A model generated the notes under the pieces. That model did no database searches. It was not told the DNA's origin and was given only the letters and a program-made list of their open reading frames with translations. A stretch of 64,000 bases of DNA from the NCBI GenBank assembly GCA_902622745.1, contig CACNQW010000003.1, positions 26,877 to 90,876 on the forward strand, written 5' to 3'. Shown here piece by piece: positions 30,511 through 42,513 of this stretch; position 1 is the stretch's first letter; each line of letters starts with the position of its first letter. The position numbers and the translations under genes were made by a program. The DNA is from an uncultured SAR116 cluster alpha proteobacterium (GTDB taxonomy: Bacteria; Pseudomonadota; Alphaproteobacteria; Puniceispirillales; Marisalimonadaceae).

Positions 30511-31461
30511 TTTATCCAAGATTAATTTGAAATCTTTATTTAATTTTTTTTGATTATCTAGTGGTATTTTTCTAAAACTATAAAACGATTTTTTAAAAAT
30601 TTTCATATTATTAGATGCCAAAAGTTTTTGGTGAAAAGTTTTAAGTTTACTTTTTTCTTCATTTAAGTATCCCAGAAATAAATTCTTGTTAGTTGAAGCA
30701 ATTTCACTAATCATATTCACACTATCGTTAGTTACAATTACATAATTACATAATTTAATTATTGATGGGTAGATATTAGGTTCATCATTTTTTGAGATAT
30801 AAAAGTGATTTTTAAAATCAGCAAATATTTGTTCTGCTAGATATAAAATATTATTTGGTGTTCTTCTTGACTGACATATAATAACATTTGCTGAAATTTT
30901 TTTTGCAGCATTTTTTATATCAATTAGAAGCTTGGAATAATCTGTATTAGTTGGAGTGTATCTTTTACTTTTCCCACCTAAGAGAATCAATACGTTTGGA
31001 GATTTAAAACATTTAAATTTTTTTTCTATTAAAGGGTTTTTTTTCTCAATTTCCATTTCATTAAATGGCGAGAGTGAACCTACTATTTTAATTACATTTT
31101 TTTTACGGTAAAAATCATCATGTTCAGGTGTAACAAGTATATCAAAGTATTCAGAATAAAAATTTGGTTTTTGCAGATGAATATTAATAATTTTGTTGCC
31201 ATAGAGCTTTTTGAGAGCAGCAGAAACTCCTGATAATTTTTTTCCAGTAGTGATTAAATACTTAAAATTATATTTTTCAATTAATTTAAAATTATTTTCT
31301 AAATTATTAAAAATGTTTCCAAAAAAAGGGAAAGTCTTTATTAGAAGATTAAGCTTGATTTTAATTGTTTTGAATTTTAAACCTAAATTTTTTGCTAAAG
31401 CTATTGATTGATTATCGATTCCTTTAATGCCAATTAATAATATCAAGCATTCTGTTTTCAT
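30499..31461 (-). CDS. ELM1/GtrOC1 (DUF1022) family protein
   Basis: ITTGKKLSGVSAALKKLYGNKIINIHLQKP, DILVTPEHDDF, VIVTNDSVNMISEIASTNKNLFL. Confidence 0.82.
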   Translation of the reverse strand: MKTECLILLIGIKGIDNQSIALAKNLGLKFKTIKIKLNLLIKTFPFFGNIFNNLENNFKLIEKYNFKYLITTGKKLSGVSAALKKLYGNKIINIHLQKPNFYSEYFDILVTPEHDDFYRKKNVIKIVGSLSPFNEMEIEKKNPLIEKKFKCFKSPNVLILLGGKSKRYTPTNTDYSKLLIDIKNAAKKISANVIICQSRRTPNNILYLAEQIFADFKNHFYISKNDEPNIYPSIIKLCNYVIVTNDSVNMISEIASTNKNLFLGYLNEEKSKLKTFHQKLLASNNMKIFKKSFYSFRKIPLDNQKKLNKDFKLILDKLSK

Positions 31462-31466
31462 AAGGG

Positions 31467-31943
31467 TTATTTAAGGACATCTATATTTATAATTTCATAA
31501 TTTTTTAAGCCACTAGGCGTTTTAATTTCTACTTGAGTTTCGTTCTCCTTACCCATAAGGCCTTTAGCTAATGGTGATGATACAGAGATCAATCCTTTTT
31601 CTAAATTAGCTTCATAGGGACCAACTATAGAAAATTCTACATCCTTATCTGCATCTTCATCATATACAGTTACTTTTGTACCAAAGGTAACCTTTTTTCC
31701 ATCAAGTTTTGTCAAATCTATTACTTCAGCTCTACTTAAAACACTTTCAAGTTCAGTTATTCTTCCTTCAATAAATGATTGTTTTTCTTTAGCAGCATGA
31801 TATTCAGCATTTTCTGACAAATCTCCATGTTCACGGGCAGTCGAAATTGCTTTTATGATTTCTGGCCTTTGAATTTTTTTTAAATCATTTAATTCATTTT
31901 TTAGATTTTCTAACCCATCTATTGTAAAAGGTACTTTGTCCAT
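31467..31943 (-). CDS. greA: Transcription elongation factor GreA
   Basis: ISTAREHGDLSENAEYHAAKEKQSFIEGRITELE; C-terminal SVSSPLAKGLMGKENETQVEIKTPSG. Confidence 0.96.
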   Translation of the reverse strand: MDKVPFTIDGLENLKNELNDLKKIQRPEIIKAISTAREHGDLSENAEYHAAKEKQSFIEGRITELESVLSRAEVIDLTKLDGKKVTFGTKVTVYDEDADKDVEFSIVGPYEANLEKGLISVSSPLAKGLMGKENETQVEIKTPSGLKNYEIINIDVLK

Positions 31944-31953
31944 AAAACTCCAA

Positions 31954-34900
31954 TCAATTTAAATATGATTGTAATGAGTGTACACTAATTTTTTTGTTAA
32001 TTACACTTCTAATAGCAGATATTACGGCAATAGCTCCTTGTATAGTAGTATAATAAGGAATATTATTTAATAATGCTGTTTGTCTTAATGAAAAGCTATC
32101 TTCAATTGATTTTAAACCTTCAACTGTATTTATAACAAGATCAATTTCGTTTGAAATCATTAAATCAACTACATTTGGTCTTCCTTCAAAAACTTTTTTA
32201 ACAGTTTCACAAGAAATTTTATTATTATTTAGGAAGGTCGATGTTCCTTTAGTTGCAATTAAATCAAAACCAAAACTTATTAAATATTTTGCAGGTTCAA
32301 TTATTTTTCTTTTGTCATCATCTTTTATAGAAATGAAGATTTTACCTTTATGCGGAAGAGGTATGTTAGAGCCTAATTGACTTTTGTAAAAAGCTAATTC
32401 AAAGTTTTTGTCAATTCCCATAACTTCACCAGTTGATTTCATTTCAGGTCCTAAAATAATATCTGTGCCAGGAAATCTAGAAAAAGGAAACACTGCTTCT
32501 TTTACACACACATGTTTTAAGTTATTTTCTTTTAAATTAAGTTCTTTTATTGAACGACCAACCATAATTTGACAGGCATAATTTACTAGCGGATGTCCTG
32601 TTGCTTTTGCAACAAATGGTATAGTTCTACTTCCTCTTGGATTAACTTCTAGGATATATAAATCGTCATCTTTAATAGCAAATTGAATATTCATAAATCC
32701 TTTAACTTTTAGATTTTTTGCGATAATTTTAGTTTGATTTCTTATTTTATTTAACATTGAATCAGATATATTTTGAGGTGGTAATACACATGCAGAATCT
32801 CCTGAGTGTATTCCAGCCTCTTCAATGTGTTCCATTATGCCAGCAATAAAAACATCTTTTCCATCGGATATTGCATCAACATCTACTTCCATTGCATTTT
32901 TTAAAAATTGATCTATCAATACAGGATTTTTCCCTGATACTCTAACAGCCTCAGTAATGTATTTATCTAATTGACTTACATTGTGTATTATTTCCATAGC
33001 TCTTCCCCCAAGTACATAACTTGGTCTAATCACAATTGGAAAGCCTATATTTTCACAAATTTTATTAGCTTCAATTTTACTTTTGGCAACATCATTAACT
33101 GGTTGTTTTAGATTTAAAGATCGTATTAATTTTTGAAATCGATCTCTATCTTCAGCTAGGTCAATTGCATCAACTGAAGTTCCTAAAATTTTAATTCCTG
33201 ATTTGTCCAACTCATTTGCAATTTTAAGAGGAGTTTGACCGCCTAGCTGAACAATTACACCAAGTAGTTTTCCATTTTCTTGTTCTTTATTTATGATATC
33301 AAAAACATTTTCAAAAGTAAGTGGTTCGAAATAAAGTTTGTCAGACGTATCATAATCAGTAGAAACTGTTTCTGGATTGCAATTAATCATTATCGATTCA
33401 ATCCCCATTTTTTTTAAACTGTAAGAAGCATGAACACAACAATAATCAAACTCGATACCTTGGCCAATTCTATTTGGCCCACCGCCAAGAATCACAACTT
33501 TCTGTTTTTCAGATGGATTTGCCTCACATTCTGTTATATCTGATAATTCATATGAACTATATAAATAAGCTGTTTCAGATGAAAACTCAGCTGAACAAGT
33601 ATCTACTCTTTTAAAAGATGGAAAAACATTATATTTTTTTCTAAGATTTATTATTTCATTAACATCTATTTTTACTAATTCAGAAATTTTTAAATCTGAA
33701 AAGCCCATAGATTTTAGATTTGTTAAAAATTCTTTATTTTTGTTTATTCCATTTTTTCTTAAAAACTCTTCTATTTCAATTATTCCACTAATTTGTTCCA
33801 AAAACCAGTAATCCCATCCTGTTTTATCATTAATTTCTTTTAAAGAAAAACCTCTTCTTATAGCTTCAGCTATAATTAAAATTCTTTCTGGAATTGGTTC
33901 ACTTAGTAATTTTTCTAATTCTTCTGTGGCATTGTTACTTATTTGATCTAATCCTGAATAATCATTTTCAAGAGATCTTAGTCCTTTTTGAAGAGATTCT
34001 TGGAAAGATCTACCTATTGACATAGCTTCTCCAACAGATTTCATTGAAGTTGTTAAATATTTTTTTGAGCCTGGAAATTTTTCAAAGGTAAATTTTGGAA
34101 TTTTTGTTACTATATAATCTATCGTCGGCTCAAAGCTGGCAGGTGTATTTTTTGTAATATCGTTAGTTAATTCATCTAAATGGTAACCTATGGCAAGTTT
34201 TGCAGCTATTTTTGCTATTGGAAAACCTGTTGCTTTTGAAGCAAGTGCAGATGATCGGCTCACTCGAGGATTCATTTCAATAACAATTTGTCTACCATCT
34301 TTAGGATTGACTGCAAATTGAACATTTGATCCACCTGTATCAACACCAATTTCTCTCAGGATATTAATACTCGCTAATCGCATTTTTTGATATTCTTTAT
34401 CTGTAAGTGTCAAAGCAGGAGCAACTGTTATAGAATCTCCAGTATGAACTCCCATAGGATCAACATTTTCAATAGAACAAATTATTATACAATTATCAAA
34501 TTTATCTCTTACTACTTCCATTTCAAATTCTTTCCAGCCAATAAGTGATTCTTCAATTAAAACTTCACTAACAGGACTTAATTTTAATCCTTGTTCTATG
34601 ATTGAAATGAATTCTTCTTTATTATAGGCAACTCCACCACCTTCTCCACCAAGGGTAAAGGAGGGTCTAACAATGCATGGTAATCCAACAAAATCTAATG
34701 ACTTTAAAGCATCATTCATATTTTTCACAATTCTCGCTTTTGCTGAAGATAAGCCAATTTTATCCATTGATTTTTTAAATAAACTTCTATCTTCAGCTTT
34801 TTTAATTGATTCGGGTTTAGCTCCAATAATTTCAATATTTTCTTTTTCTAATATTCCATCTTTGTGTAATTCTAATGTAACATTTAGTGCGGTTTGCCCC

Positions 34901-35172
34901 CCCATAGTTGGTAAGATTGCATCAGGTTTTTCTTTTTTTATTATCTTATGAATTACATCTTTTTGGATTGGCTCAATATATGTAGCATCTGCCATAATTG
35001 GATCTGTCATTATAGTGGCAGGATTAGAATTCACTAAAATAACTCTTATACCTTCTTCTTTAAGAGCCTTGCATGCTTGAGCTCCTGAATAATCAAATTC
35101 ACATGCTTGACCAATTACAATTGGACCTGCGCCTATGATTAAAATTGAGTTTAAATCAATTCTTTTTGGCAT
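31954..35172 (-). CDS. carB: Carbamoyl-phosphate synthase large subunit
   Basis: 1072 aa; [28 protein letters not shown], duplicated ATP-grasp domains, [24 protein letters not shown]. Confidence 0.98.
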   Translation of the reverse strand: MPKRIDLNSILIIGAGPIVIGQACEFDYSGAQACKALKEEGIRVILVNSNPATIMTDPIMADATYIEPIQKDVIHKIIKKEKPDAILPTMGGQTALNVTLELHKDGILEKENIEIIGAKPESIKKAEDRSLFKKSMDKIGLSSAKARIVKNMNDALKSLDFVGLPCIVRPSFTLGGEGGGVAYNKEEFISIIEQGLKLSPVSEVLIEESLIGWKEFEMEVVRDKFDNCIIICSIENVDPMGVHTGDSITVAPALTLTDKEYQKMRLASINILREIGVDTGGSNVQFAVNPKDGRQIVIEMNPRVSRSSALASKATGFPIAKIAAKLAIGYHLDELTNDITKNTPASFEPTIDYIVTKIPKFTFEKFPGSKKYLTTSMKSVGEAMSIGRSFQESLQKGLRSLENDYSGLDQISNNATEELEKLLSEPIPERILIIAEAIRRGFSLKEINDKTGWDYWFLEQISGIIEIEEFLRKNGINKNKEFLTNLKSMGFSDLKISELVKIDVNEIINLRKKYNVFPSFKRVDTCSAEFSSETAYLYSSYELSDITECEANPSEKQKVVILGGGPNRIGQGIEFDYCCVHASYSLKKMGIESIMINCNPETVSTDYDTSDKLYFEPLTFENVFDIINKEQENGKLLGVIVQLGGQTPLKIANELDKSGIKILGTSVDAIDLAEDRDRFQKLIRSLNLKQPVNDVAKSKIEANKICENIGFPIVIRPSYVLGGRAMEIIHNVSQLDKYITEAVRVSGKNPVLIDQFLKNAMEVDVDAISDGKDVFIAGIMEHIEEAGIHSGDSACVLPPQNISDSMLNKIRNQTKIIAKNLKVKGFMNIQFAIKDDDLYILEVNPRGSRTIPFVAKATGHPLVNYACQIMVGRSIKELNLKENNLKHVCVKEAVFPFSRFPGTDIILGPEMKSTGEVMGIDKNFELAFYKSQLGSNIPLPHKGKIFISIKDDDKRKIIEPAKYLISFGFDLIATKGTSTFLNNNKISCETVKKVFEGRPNVVDLMISNEIDLVINTVEGLKSIEDSFSLRQTALLNNIPYYTTIQGAIAVISAIRSVINKKISVHSLQSYLN

Positions 35173-36379
35173 TACTGTACTCTAGACAAAGATTATAGAA
35201 TTTATCAAACAAATATGATGTATCTGTAGGTCCTGGAGACGCTTCTGGATGAAATTGAACTGAAAAAATTGGAAGTTCTTTATGTTTAAGACCTTCAATT
35301 GATTGATCAAATAAAGAAATATGAGTTATCTGAAGTTCACTTGGAAGACTTTGTTTATCTACAATAAAGCCGTGATTTTGACTTGTTATTTCTACACTAT
35401 TTGTTTCTAAATTTTTTACAGGATGATTTGCCCCTCTATGACCTTGTTTCATTTTAGAAGTTTTGGCACCTATTGTTAAAGCTATAAGTTGATGACCAAT
35501 ACAAATGCCAAAAATAGGAATTTTTAAATTAGTTAAATTTTTTAATAATTTAAAAACATTTGGATCAGATGCTTTTGGATCACCTGGTCCATTAGATAAA
35601 AATATACCGTCTGGATTTTTTGAAATAATTTCTTTAATTGTTGTGGTGTAAGGTAGTACGGAAACTTCAAAATTTCTTTCATATAAGTTTCGTAAAATAT
35701 TTGATTTTACTCCGTAATCAAAAGCAACTATTTTTAGTTGCCTATTATTTTGTTTTTTTGGTAATTTGATTAATTTATGTAAATTTTCTTTCCAAAAGTA
35801 TTCTTTTTTGGTAGAAATTTTACTGAATAACTCAAGCCCATTCATAGAAGGATGGCTTTTTAAAATGTTATTTAACTCATTAAAATTTTCTTTATTTTCA
35901 ATTTTGGCAATTATTGCATTAATTGATGACTTATTTCTAATGATTTTTGTTAATTTTCTTGTATCGATTCCGGCAATTCCGGGTATTGATAATTCTTTTA
36001 ACCATTCAGATAAATTTTGTTCACTTCTCCAGTTTGATTCTTTTGAAGGAAGTTGTCTTGTTATCACACCCGAAACACTAGATTTGCCTTCATTATCGTT
36101 AATGTTAGTACCTACATTTCCTATATGTGGAAATGTAAAGTTAATTATTTGATTTGTGTATGATGGATCAGTAATTATTTCCTGATACCCAGTCATTGAT
36201 GTATTAAAACATAATTCTCCAGCTCCAAGCTTTTCAGACCCAAAAGAATATCCAAAAAACATTTCTCCAGATTCTAATATTAATATCGCATCTTTTGATA
36301 AAATGTTTTGGTTTAAATAATTAAAAGGTATATAAGAGTCCAGGTTGGAATTTTTTAAATCATACATATATATACTCAA
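35156..36379 (-). CDS. carA: Carbamoyl-phosphate synthase small subunit
   Basis: [45 protein letters not shown]-type glutaminase motif, [16 protein letters not shown]. Confidence 0.97.
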   Translation of the reverse strand: MSIYMYDLKNSNLDSYIPFNYLNQNILSKDAILILESGEMFFGYSFGSEKLGAGELCFNTSMTGYQEIITDPSYTNQIINFTFPHIGNVGTNINDNEGKSSVSGVITRQLPSKESNWRSEQNLSEWLKELSIPGIAGIDTRKLTKIIRNKSSINAIIAKIENKENFNELNNILKSHPSMNGLELFSKISTKKEYFWKENLHKLIKLPKKQNNRQLKIVAFDYGVKSNILRNLYERNFEVSVLPYTTTIKEIISKNPDGIFLSNGPGDPKASDPNVFKLLKNLTNLKIPIFGICIGHQLIALTIGAKTSKMKQGHRGANHPVKNLETNSVEITSQNHGFIVDKQSLPSELQITHISLFDQSIEGLKHKELPIFSVQFHPEASPGPTDTSYLFDKFYNLCLEYSNAKKN

Positions 36380-36469
36380 GCAATATCATAGATATTTATA
36401 TATTAATTAAAATGGATTACATTTGACGTCAATAAAATTAAACAAAAGAACATTCTACACAGGTGTTTT

Positions 36470-36922
36470 ATGAGAGAAAAACTTAATTCAGAGCTAAAAA
36501 AATCTATAATTAATAAAAATTCAATAGCTACAAAAACAATTAGGTTAATACTAGCAGCTATTAAAGATAGAGATATTGTTGTTAGATCTAAGGGAAATCA
36601 AAGTGGTATAGATGAGGGTGAAATAATTTCTTTACTAAAAAAAATGCAAAAACAAAGAGAAGAGTCCATAGAACTTTATTCAAAAGGCAATAGAATGGAT
36701 TTAGTTAAAAGTGAAGAAGATGAAATAAATATAATTAAAGAGTTTTTACCAAAACAAATGAATGAAGATGAAATTTTTAAAATTGTCAATGAAGTGATTA
36801 AAATTTTAGATGCAAAATCGATTAGAGACATGGGTAAAGTGATGAATTATCTTAAAGAAAATTATTCTGCAAAAATGGACTTTGGCAAAGCTAGTAAATT
36901 TTTAAAAGAAACTTTAATTTAA
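36470..36922 (+). CDS. GatB/YqeY domain-containing protein
   Basis: LKKMQKQREESIELYSKGNR, EEDEINIIKEFLPKQMNEDEI, DMGKVMNYLKENY. Confidence 0.93.
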   Translation: MREKLNSELKKSIINKNSIATKTIRLILAAIKDRDIVVRSKGNQSGIDEGEIISLLKKMQKQREESIELYSKGNRMDLVKSEEDEINIIKEFLPKQMNEDEIFKIVNEVIKILDAKSIRDMGKVMNYLKENYSAKMDFGKASKFLKETLI

Positions 36923-36928
36923 TTAAAT

Positions 36929-38563
36929 ATGATTAATGATGATTTAAAAGAAGAGATAAAAAATCGAATAAAATTATCTGAAATTGTTTCAAAAAAAATC
37001 AACTTAAAAAAAAAAACTGATAATAGCTTTTTAGGTCTATGTCCTTTTCATAATGAAAAAACTCCGTCATTTCATGTTCATGACGAAAAACAATTTTATC
37101 ACTGTTTTGGATGTGAAAAGCATGGAGATATTTTCTCTTTTATTATGGAAATAGAAAATTTAGATTTTTTTAGTGCTCTTAAGTATCTAGCAAATTTGGT
37201 TGGGTTATCTATAAATGATAATAATCAAAATATTTCATTTCAAAGTAAATATAAAGCTCTAGAACTTTCCTCAAATTTTTTTAAAGAAACTTTAAATAGC
37301 AAAAAAAGTAAAAATGTTTTGGATTACCTTAATAAAAGAGGTTTAGATGTAGATATTTGTAAAAAATTTCAATTAGGTTATGCGCCACCAATCAAGCACG
37401 ATAATCAATTAATTGATTATTTAAAATCAAAAGACATTAATGATGAAGAATTAATAGAAATTGGTTTGGCAAAAAAAAAATATGATAACTTATACTGTTA
37501 CTTTTATGATCGAATAATGATACCTATAGTCGCAACTAATGGAAAGATTGTTGGTTTTGGTGGAAGAACTACAAATTCTTCTGAACCTAAATATTTGAAC
37601 TCTCCTGAAAGCAAAGTTTTTAGTAAAAGGAATATTTTATTTGGAGCATATAATATTAAGAAAGAAAAGCACAATGTAGATAATATCATTTTATGTGAAG
37701 GTTATATGGATGTTTTAGCATTACACAGATTTGGATATCCTGCAGTAGCCAGTTTGGGTACGGCTGTTTCAGATAAACAAATAGACTTGTTAAAAAAACT
37801 AACGAAGAATATTTTCGTTGTGTTTGATGGGGATCAGGCTGGCAAAAATGCCACAATTAGATTGTTTGAAAAATTACTACCTCTTTTAAAAACAGATAAT
37901 ATATTTAGATTTATATTTCTACCAAATGATCTTGATCCTGAAGAATATCTTATTAAAAATGGTAAGGATTCCTTTAATTTATTATTAAAAAAAAGTTATA
38001 GTGTATCTGACATTATTTGGTTAATGGGACTAAAAAATAAAATTAATAACTCTGCTGAAGAGATCGCAAAATTTTGGAAATTTTTAAGAAATAAAATATA
38101 TCAAATTAAAGATAAAAATCTTCAATTGGCTATAAAAGATGATCTTGAAAACAGAATCAACAATCTAAGATCTATAAATAGGGCAGGTAATACTAAGGTT
38201 AATAATTTTGTTAATTTAAGTTTGCCCAAGATTGAAAATGATTATAGATATAAAGCTATTCTTATAATTATTCTTAATTTCCCAAAACTCTATGATCTTT
38301 TCGAAAAACAATTAATTAAAATAAAATTTACTAATAATAGTTTACACGAAGTAAAAGAAGTTATATTTAATAATATTAGAATTAATTCTGATGTTAGTTA
38401 CAATCAACTAATTGAAAATTTAAAAGAAAAAAATCTCCTAGAATTACTAGGAGATCTAAGTATTGAAGTTATTTTTTCTAGATTACAATCATCAGATAAA
38501 GATATAAGTATTGATGACAGTAGAAAAATTTTAGAAGAATTAATTTTCATGGTTAATAATTAA
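36929..38563 (+). CDS. dnaG: DNA primase
   Basis: Zinc ribbon CPFHNEKTPSFHVHDEKQFYHCFGCEKHGD; Toprim ILCEGYMDVLALHRFG, VFDGDQAGKNA; precedes rpoD. Confidence 0.97.
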   Translation: MINDDLKEEIKNRIKLSEIVSKKINLKKKTDNSFLGLCPFHNEKTPSFHVHDEKQFYHCFGCEKHGDIFSFIMEIENLDFFSALKYLANLVGLSINDNNQNISFQSKYKALELSSNFFKETLNSKKSKNVLDYLNKRGLDVDICKKFQLGYAPPIKHDNQLIDYLKSKDINDEELIEIGLAKKKYDNLYCYFYDRIMIPIVATNGKIVGFGGRTTNSSEPKYLNSPESKVFSKRNILFGAYNIKKEKHNVDNIILCEGYMDVLALHRFGYPAVASLGTAVSDKQIDLLKKLTKNIFVVFDGDQAGKNATIRLFEKLLPLLKTDNIFRFIFLPNDLDPEEYLIKNGKDSFNLLLKKSYSVSDIIWLMGLKNKINNSAEEIAKFWKFLRNKIYQIKDKNLQLAIKDDLENRINNLRSINRAGNTKVNNFVNLSLPKIENDYRYKAILIIILNFPKLYDLFEKQLIKIKFTNNSLHEVKEVIFNNIRINSDVSYNQLIENLKEKNLLELLGDLSIEVIFSRLQSSDKDISIDDSRKILEELIFMVNN

Positions 38564-38572
38564 GTTGTAAAA

Positions 38573-40591
38573 ATGAAATCAAAAACAAATAAAAAAACTA
38601 AAATAAAATCCGAGTTAGAAAACTCGGATAAACCAATAATTGATCTAAATAATTCTGAAATAAAAGCTTTATTAAAAAAAGGTAAATCCACTGGTTATAT
38701 TACTCACGATCAATTAAATAAAGCTTTACCAGATGGGGAATTAACTTCTGAACAAATAGAAGATGTAATGGTAGCAATAAATGAATTAGGTGTAAACATT
38801 ATAGATCAAAATGAAGAAAGTAGTTCAGAGGAAAATGATGGAAAGTCTGTTGGAAATATTGCTGAAGATGAAGGTAGTCGTTCTGATGATCCAGTTAGGA
38901 TGTACCTCAAAGAGATGGGTACTGTAGAATTATTATCAAGAGAAGGTGAAATAGCAATAGCTAAAAGGATTGAAGCTGGCAAAGAATTGATGATTGGAGG
39001 ATTATATGAAAATCCTATTGCATTGAATCAATTTTTACAATGGAGAGATAATGTAGATAACGGTTCAATGATGTTAAGGGATATTATTGATTTAGAAACA
39101 ACTTATTCCAGACTGAATGAAGAGGATGCTATTAGTAAAAATTTATCTAAAGAAAATCCTTTAATAAATAGTGAACCTTTACAAAACAATAAAATAAATA
39201 TTAACAATATTTTAGAAAGAACAGTCTCCAAAGAAAATCTTAAACCCAATAATGAAATCCTTCCTGATAATGATAATGAAGAAGAGAAAGATGAAAGCCA
39301 TAATGACGATGATGAAGAAAATGATTCAAATTTATCTCTTGTTGCGATGGAAACTGAGATCAAAGGATCTATATTAGAAATTATTGATAGTGTTGTTGAA
39401 ACATTTAAACAAATTGAAATTTTGAATGACAGAAGATTAGCAAGGCTTCAAAAAGGTGATGAATTAATTGAGAGATCTGAAAAGAAAAGATTTGATCTAC
39501 AAATTGATCTTATTAATAAATTAGATAAAATTTACTTAAATCCAAACAAACAAGAAATATTATTAGATCAGATCTATGGTCTTAATAAAAAAATATCAAA
39601 TATTGAAGGTAAATTGCTTAGGATGGCAGAACAATCTGGCATTAAAAGAATTGATTTTTTAAATAAATGGCAAGATGGAAAATTTTATCATAATTGGAAA
39701 GATAATGTAAATACAAATAAAGTTTGGAAAAAATTTTTTGATGAAAATAAAAATACTATTGATGAATTATTTAATTCAATTAATGAATTTATTTCTAAAG
39801 TAAATTTACCTATTAAAGAGTTTAAAAATCTTGTTCAAATTATTCAAAAGGGTGAGAGAGAAGCAGCGCGAGCGAAAAAAGAAATGGTAGAGGCTAATTT
39901 GAGGTTAGTAATCTCAATAGCCAAAAAATATACCAATAGAGGGCTTCAATTTTTAGACCTCATTCAAGAAGGTAATATTGGTTTAATGAAAGCTGTTGAT
40001 AAATTTGAGTATAGAAGAGGTTATAAATTCTCAACATATGCAACATGGTGGATTAGACAAGCAATAACTCGATCTATAGCTGATCAAGCAAGGACCATAC
40101 GTATACCTGTGCATATGATTGAGACGATTAATAAAATTGTTAGAACTTCAAGGCAAATGTTGCATGAAATAGGACGAGAACCAACTCCTGAAGAATTATC
40201 TACAAAGTTATCAATGCCATTAGATAAAGTAAGAAAAGTATTAAAGATTGCTAAAGAACCAATTTCACTCGAAACTCCTGTTGGTGATGAAGATGATAGT
40301 CATCTTGGTGATTTCATTGAAGATAAAAATGCTGTTCAGCCGTTAGAGGCTGCTATTCATGCCAATCTTCGTGAAACAACTACAAGAATTTTATCTAGTC
40401 TAACACCAAGGGAAGAACGTGTACTTAGAATGAGATTTGGTATAGGAATGAATACGGATCACACACTGGAAGAGGTGGGACAGCAGTTTAGTGTTACTCG
40501 TGAGAGAATTAGGCAGATTGAAGCTAAAGCATTGAGAAAACTTAAACACCCATCGCGATCAAGAAAATTAAGATCATTTCTAGAAACATAA
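38573..40591 (+). CDS. rpoD: RNA polymerase sigma factor RpoD (sigma-70)
   Basis: [104 protein letters not shown]-terminal HTH. Confidence 0.99.
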   Translation: MKSKTNKKTKIKSELENSDKPIIDLNNSEIKALLKKGKSTGYITHDQLNKALPDGELTSEQIEDVMVAINELGVNIIDQNEESSSEENDGKSVGNIAEDEGSRSDDPVRMYLKEMGTVELLSREGEIAIAKRIEAGKELMIGGLYENPIALNQFLQWRDNVDNGSMMLRDIIDLETTYSRLNEEDAISKNLSKENPLINSEPLQNNKININNILERTVSKENLKPNNEILPDNDNEEEKDESHNDDDEENDSNLSLVAMETEIKGSILEIIDSVVETFKQIEILNDRRLARLQKGDELIERSEKKRFDLQIDLINKLDKIYLNPNKQEILLDQIYGLNKKISNIEGKLLRMAEQSGIKRIDFLNKWQDGKFYHNWKDNVNTNKVWKKFFDENKNTIDELFNSINEFISKVNLPIKEFKNLVQIIQKGEREAARAKKEMVEANLRLVISIAKKYTNRGLQFLDLIQEGNIGLMKAVDKFEYRRGYKFSTYATWWIRQAITRSIADQARTIRIPVHMIETINKIVRTSRQMLHEIGREPTPEELSTKLSMPLDKVRKVLKIAKEPISLETPVGDEDDSHLGDFIEDKNAVQPLEAAIHANLRETTTRILSSLTPREERVLRMRFGIGMNTDHTLEEVGQQFSVTRERIRQIEAKALRKLKHPSRSRKLRSFLET

Positions 40592-40599
40592 AAGCTATC

Positions 40600-40628
40600 T
40601 TTACTTTACTGCTTATAAATTGTATAAC
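40600..40628 (+). promoter_or_regulatory. Putative sigma-70 promoter for tRNA-Ile2
   Basis: TTTACT (40600-40605), 17 nt spacer, TATAAC (40623-40628), about 15 nt before the mature tRNA 5' end. Confidence 0.45.
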
Positions 40629-40643
40629 ACTATTCGTTATATA

Positions 40644-40720
40644 GGTCCTGTAGCTCAGTTGGTTAGAGCTCTCCACTCATAATGGATAGGTCGCAGGTTC
40701 GAGTCCTGCCGGGACCACCA
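40644..40720 (+). tRNA. tRNA-Ile2 (anticodon CAT, expected lysidine-modified), CCA encoded
   Basis: GGTCCTG/CGGGACC acceptor stem, GTTCGAGTC T-arm, anticodon loop CTCATAA. ACTCATAAT...GGTCGC resembles E. coli tRNA-Ile2 rather than tRNA-Met. Sits directly after rpoD. Confidence 0.9.
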
Positions 40721-40742
40721 CACACTAATTATTGAATTTATT

Positions 40743-40764
40743 AAGATTATAAGTTTATAATCTT
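40743..40764. repeat. Perfect inverted repeat (10-bp arms, 2-nt centre)
   Basis: AAGATTATAA-GT-TTATAATCTT, 8 nt upstream of the dehydratase ATG. Confidence 0.8.
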
Positions 40765-40772
40765 ATATCAAT

Positions 40773-42503
40773 ATGAAAAAAAATTATAAAAACCTCAGAA
40801 GCTATAGGTGGTTTGCTCCAAATGATATTAGATCCTTCGGGCATAGATCACGAGCGATGCAAATTGGTTATAGTAAAGATGACTGGTATGGCAAACCCAT
40901 AATTGGAATAATAAATACATGGTCAGATATACAACCTTGTCACATTCATTTTAAAAGTAGAGTAGAGGACGTAAAAAGAGGTATTTTTCAAATGGGTGGT
41001 TTTCCTATAGAATTACCATCAATTTCTTTAGCTGAAATGTATGTGAAACCAACAACAATGCTCTATAGAAACATGCTTTCTATGGAAGTTGAAGAATTAA
41101 TTAGATCTCATCCAATAGACGGTGTTGTTTTAATGGGAGGTTGTGACAAAACTACACCAGCTTTACTAATGGGTGCTATAAGTAATGATTTACCAACAGT
41201 TTTCTTACCAGCCGGACCAATGTTAAGAGGAAATTTTAAAGGTAAATTTTTAGGAAGTGGTTCTGATGGATGGAAATATTGGGCAGAACTAAGAGCAGGC
41301 AATATTTCAGATGATGATTGGCAAGAAGTTGAAACAGGCATAGCAAGATCTTATGGTCATTGTATGACTATGGGTACAGCTAGTACAATGACAGCTATAG
41401 CAGAAGCTATAGGTTTTTGCTTGCCTGGTGCAAGCTCAATTCCAGCCCCAGACTCAAATCATATTAGAATGTCTTCAAATGTAGGGAAAAGAATAGTTGA
41501 AATGGTTTGGCAAGATTTAAAGCCTTCAAAGTTTGTGACTAAAAAATCAATTGAAAACGCGATAATTGTTGCAATGGCTATGGGTTGTTCAACTAATGCC
41601 ATTATACATTTAATTGCTATTGCTAGAAGGTCTAGAATAAGACTTACTATGGATAAATTAGATGAAATAGGAAGAAAAGTTCCAGTAATTGCAAACATAA
41701 GACCTTCAGGAAAAGAATACTTAATGGAAGATTTTTATTATGCTGGTGGAATTCTTTCATTAATGTATCAACTCTCAGATATCTTGAATATTAATGAAAA
41801 AACAGTTGTTGGTAAAAATATTAAAGATATTATAAAAAAACAAAAACCAATAAATGAAGATGTAATAAGGCCTTTAAAAAATCCCATTTATAAAGAGGGA
41901 TCTTTGGCCGTTTTAAAGGGAAATTTGGCTCCAGATGGTTGTGTTATAAAACCAGCAGCTTGTGAAAAAAAATTTTTGAAGCATAAGGGTCCAGTTATTG
42001 TTTTTGATAGTTACCCTGAAATGAATAAGATTATTGACTCTGATGACTTAGATGTTTCAGAAAACCATGTCCTTGTGCTTAGAAATGTTGGTCCGGTCGG
42101 TGGACCAGGAATGCCTGAGTGGGGAATGATACCAATTCCTAAGAAATTATTAAAAAAGGGTGTTAGGGATATGGTTAGGATTTCAGATGCTAGAATGAGT
42201 GGCACAAGTTATGGCGCATGTATACTGCATGTTGCTCCAGAGAGTTATATAGGTGGACCTCTTTCTCTATTAAAAACAGGTGATATAGTTGAAATTGATG
42301 TAAACAAAAGAAGTATAAATATGTTAGTTGATAACAAAACATTGCAAAAGAGAAAATCAAATTTAGTTCAAAAAAAACCTAAAGCTGGAAGAGGTTGGCT
42401 ATGGATGTATAGTAATCATGTTAAGCAGGCTAATGAAGGTTGTGATTTTGATTTTTTAGAAACTGATTTCGGCAACTCTGCAAAAGAGCCAGATATATTT
42501 TAA
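40773..42503 (+). CDS. IlvD/Edd family dehydratase, likely sugar-acid (L-arabinonate-type) dehydratase
   Basis: NTWSDIQPCHIHFK, LMGGCDKTTPALLMGA, YGHCMTMGTASTM (Fe-S cysteines), SDARMSGTSYGACILHVAPES; pattern more like arabinonate/xylonate dehydratase than IlvD. Confidence 0.88.
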   Translation: MKKNYKNLRSYRWFAPNDIRSFGHRSRAMQIGYSKDDWYGKPIIGIINTWSDIQPCHIHFKSRVEDVKRGIFQMGGFPIELPSISLAEMYVKPTTMLYRNMLSMEVEELIRSHPIDGVVLMGGCDKTTPALLMGAISNDLPTVFLPAGPMLRGNFKGKFLGSGSDGWKYWAELRAGNISDDDWQEVETGIARSYGHCMTMGTASTMTAIAEAIGFCLPGASSIPAPDSNHIRMSSNVGKRIVEMVWQDLKPSKFVTKKSIENAIIVAMAMGCSTNAIIHLIAIARRSRIRLTMDKLDEIGRKVPVIANIRPSGKEYLMEDFYYAGGILSLMYQLSDILNINEKTVVGKNIKDIIKKQKPINEDVIRPLKNPIYKEGSLAVLKGNLAPDGCVIKPAACEKKFLKHKGPVIVFDSYPEMNKIIDSDDLDVSENHVLVLRNVGPVGGPGMPEWGMIPIPKKLLKKGVRDMVRISDARMSGTSYGACILHVAPESYIGGPLSLLKTGDIVEIDVNKRSINMLVDNKTLQKRKSNLVQKKPKAGRGWLWMYSNHVKQANEGCDFDFLETDFGNSAKEPDIF

Positions 42504-42513
42504 GATAATTATT

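Noticed and set aside
35766-36152. 128-aa + strand ORF opposite carA
   Set aside because: Long but entirely antisense to conserved carA sequence; no recognisable motif.
38797-39363. Long acidic low-complexity stretch in rpoD as a possible insertion
   Set aside because: Alphaproteobacterial RpoD proteins normally carry a long acidic non-conserved region between regions 1 and 2; all conserved sigma regions are intact.
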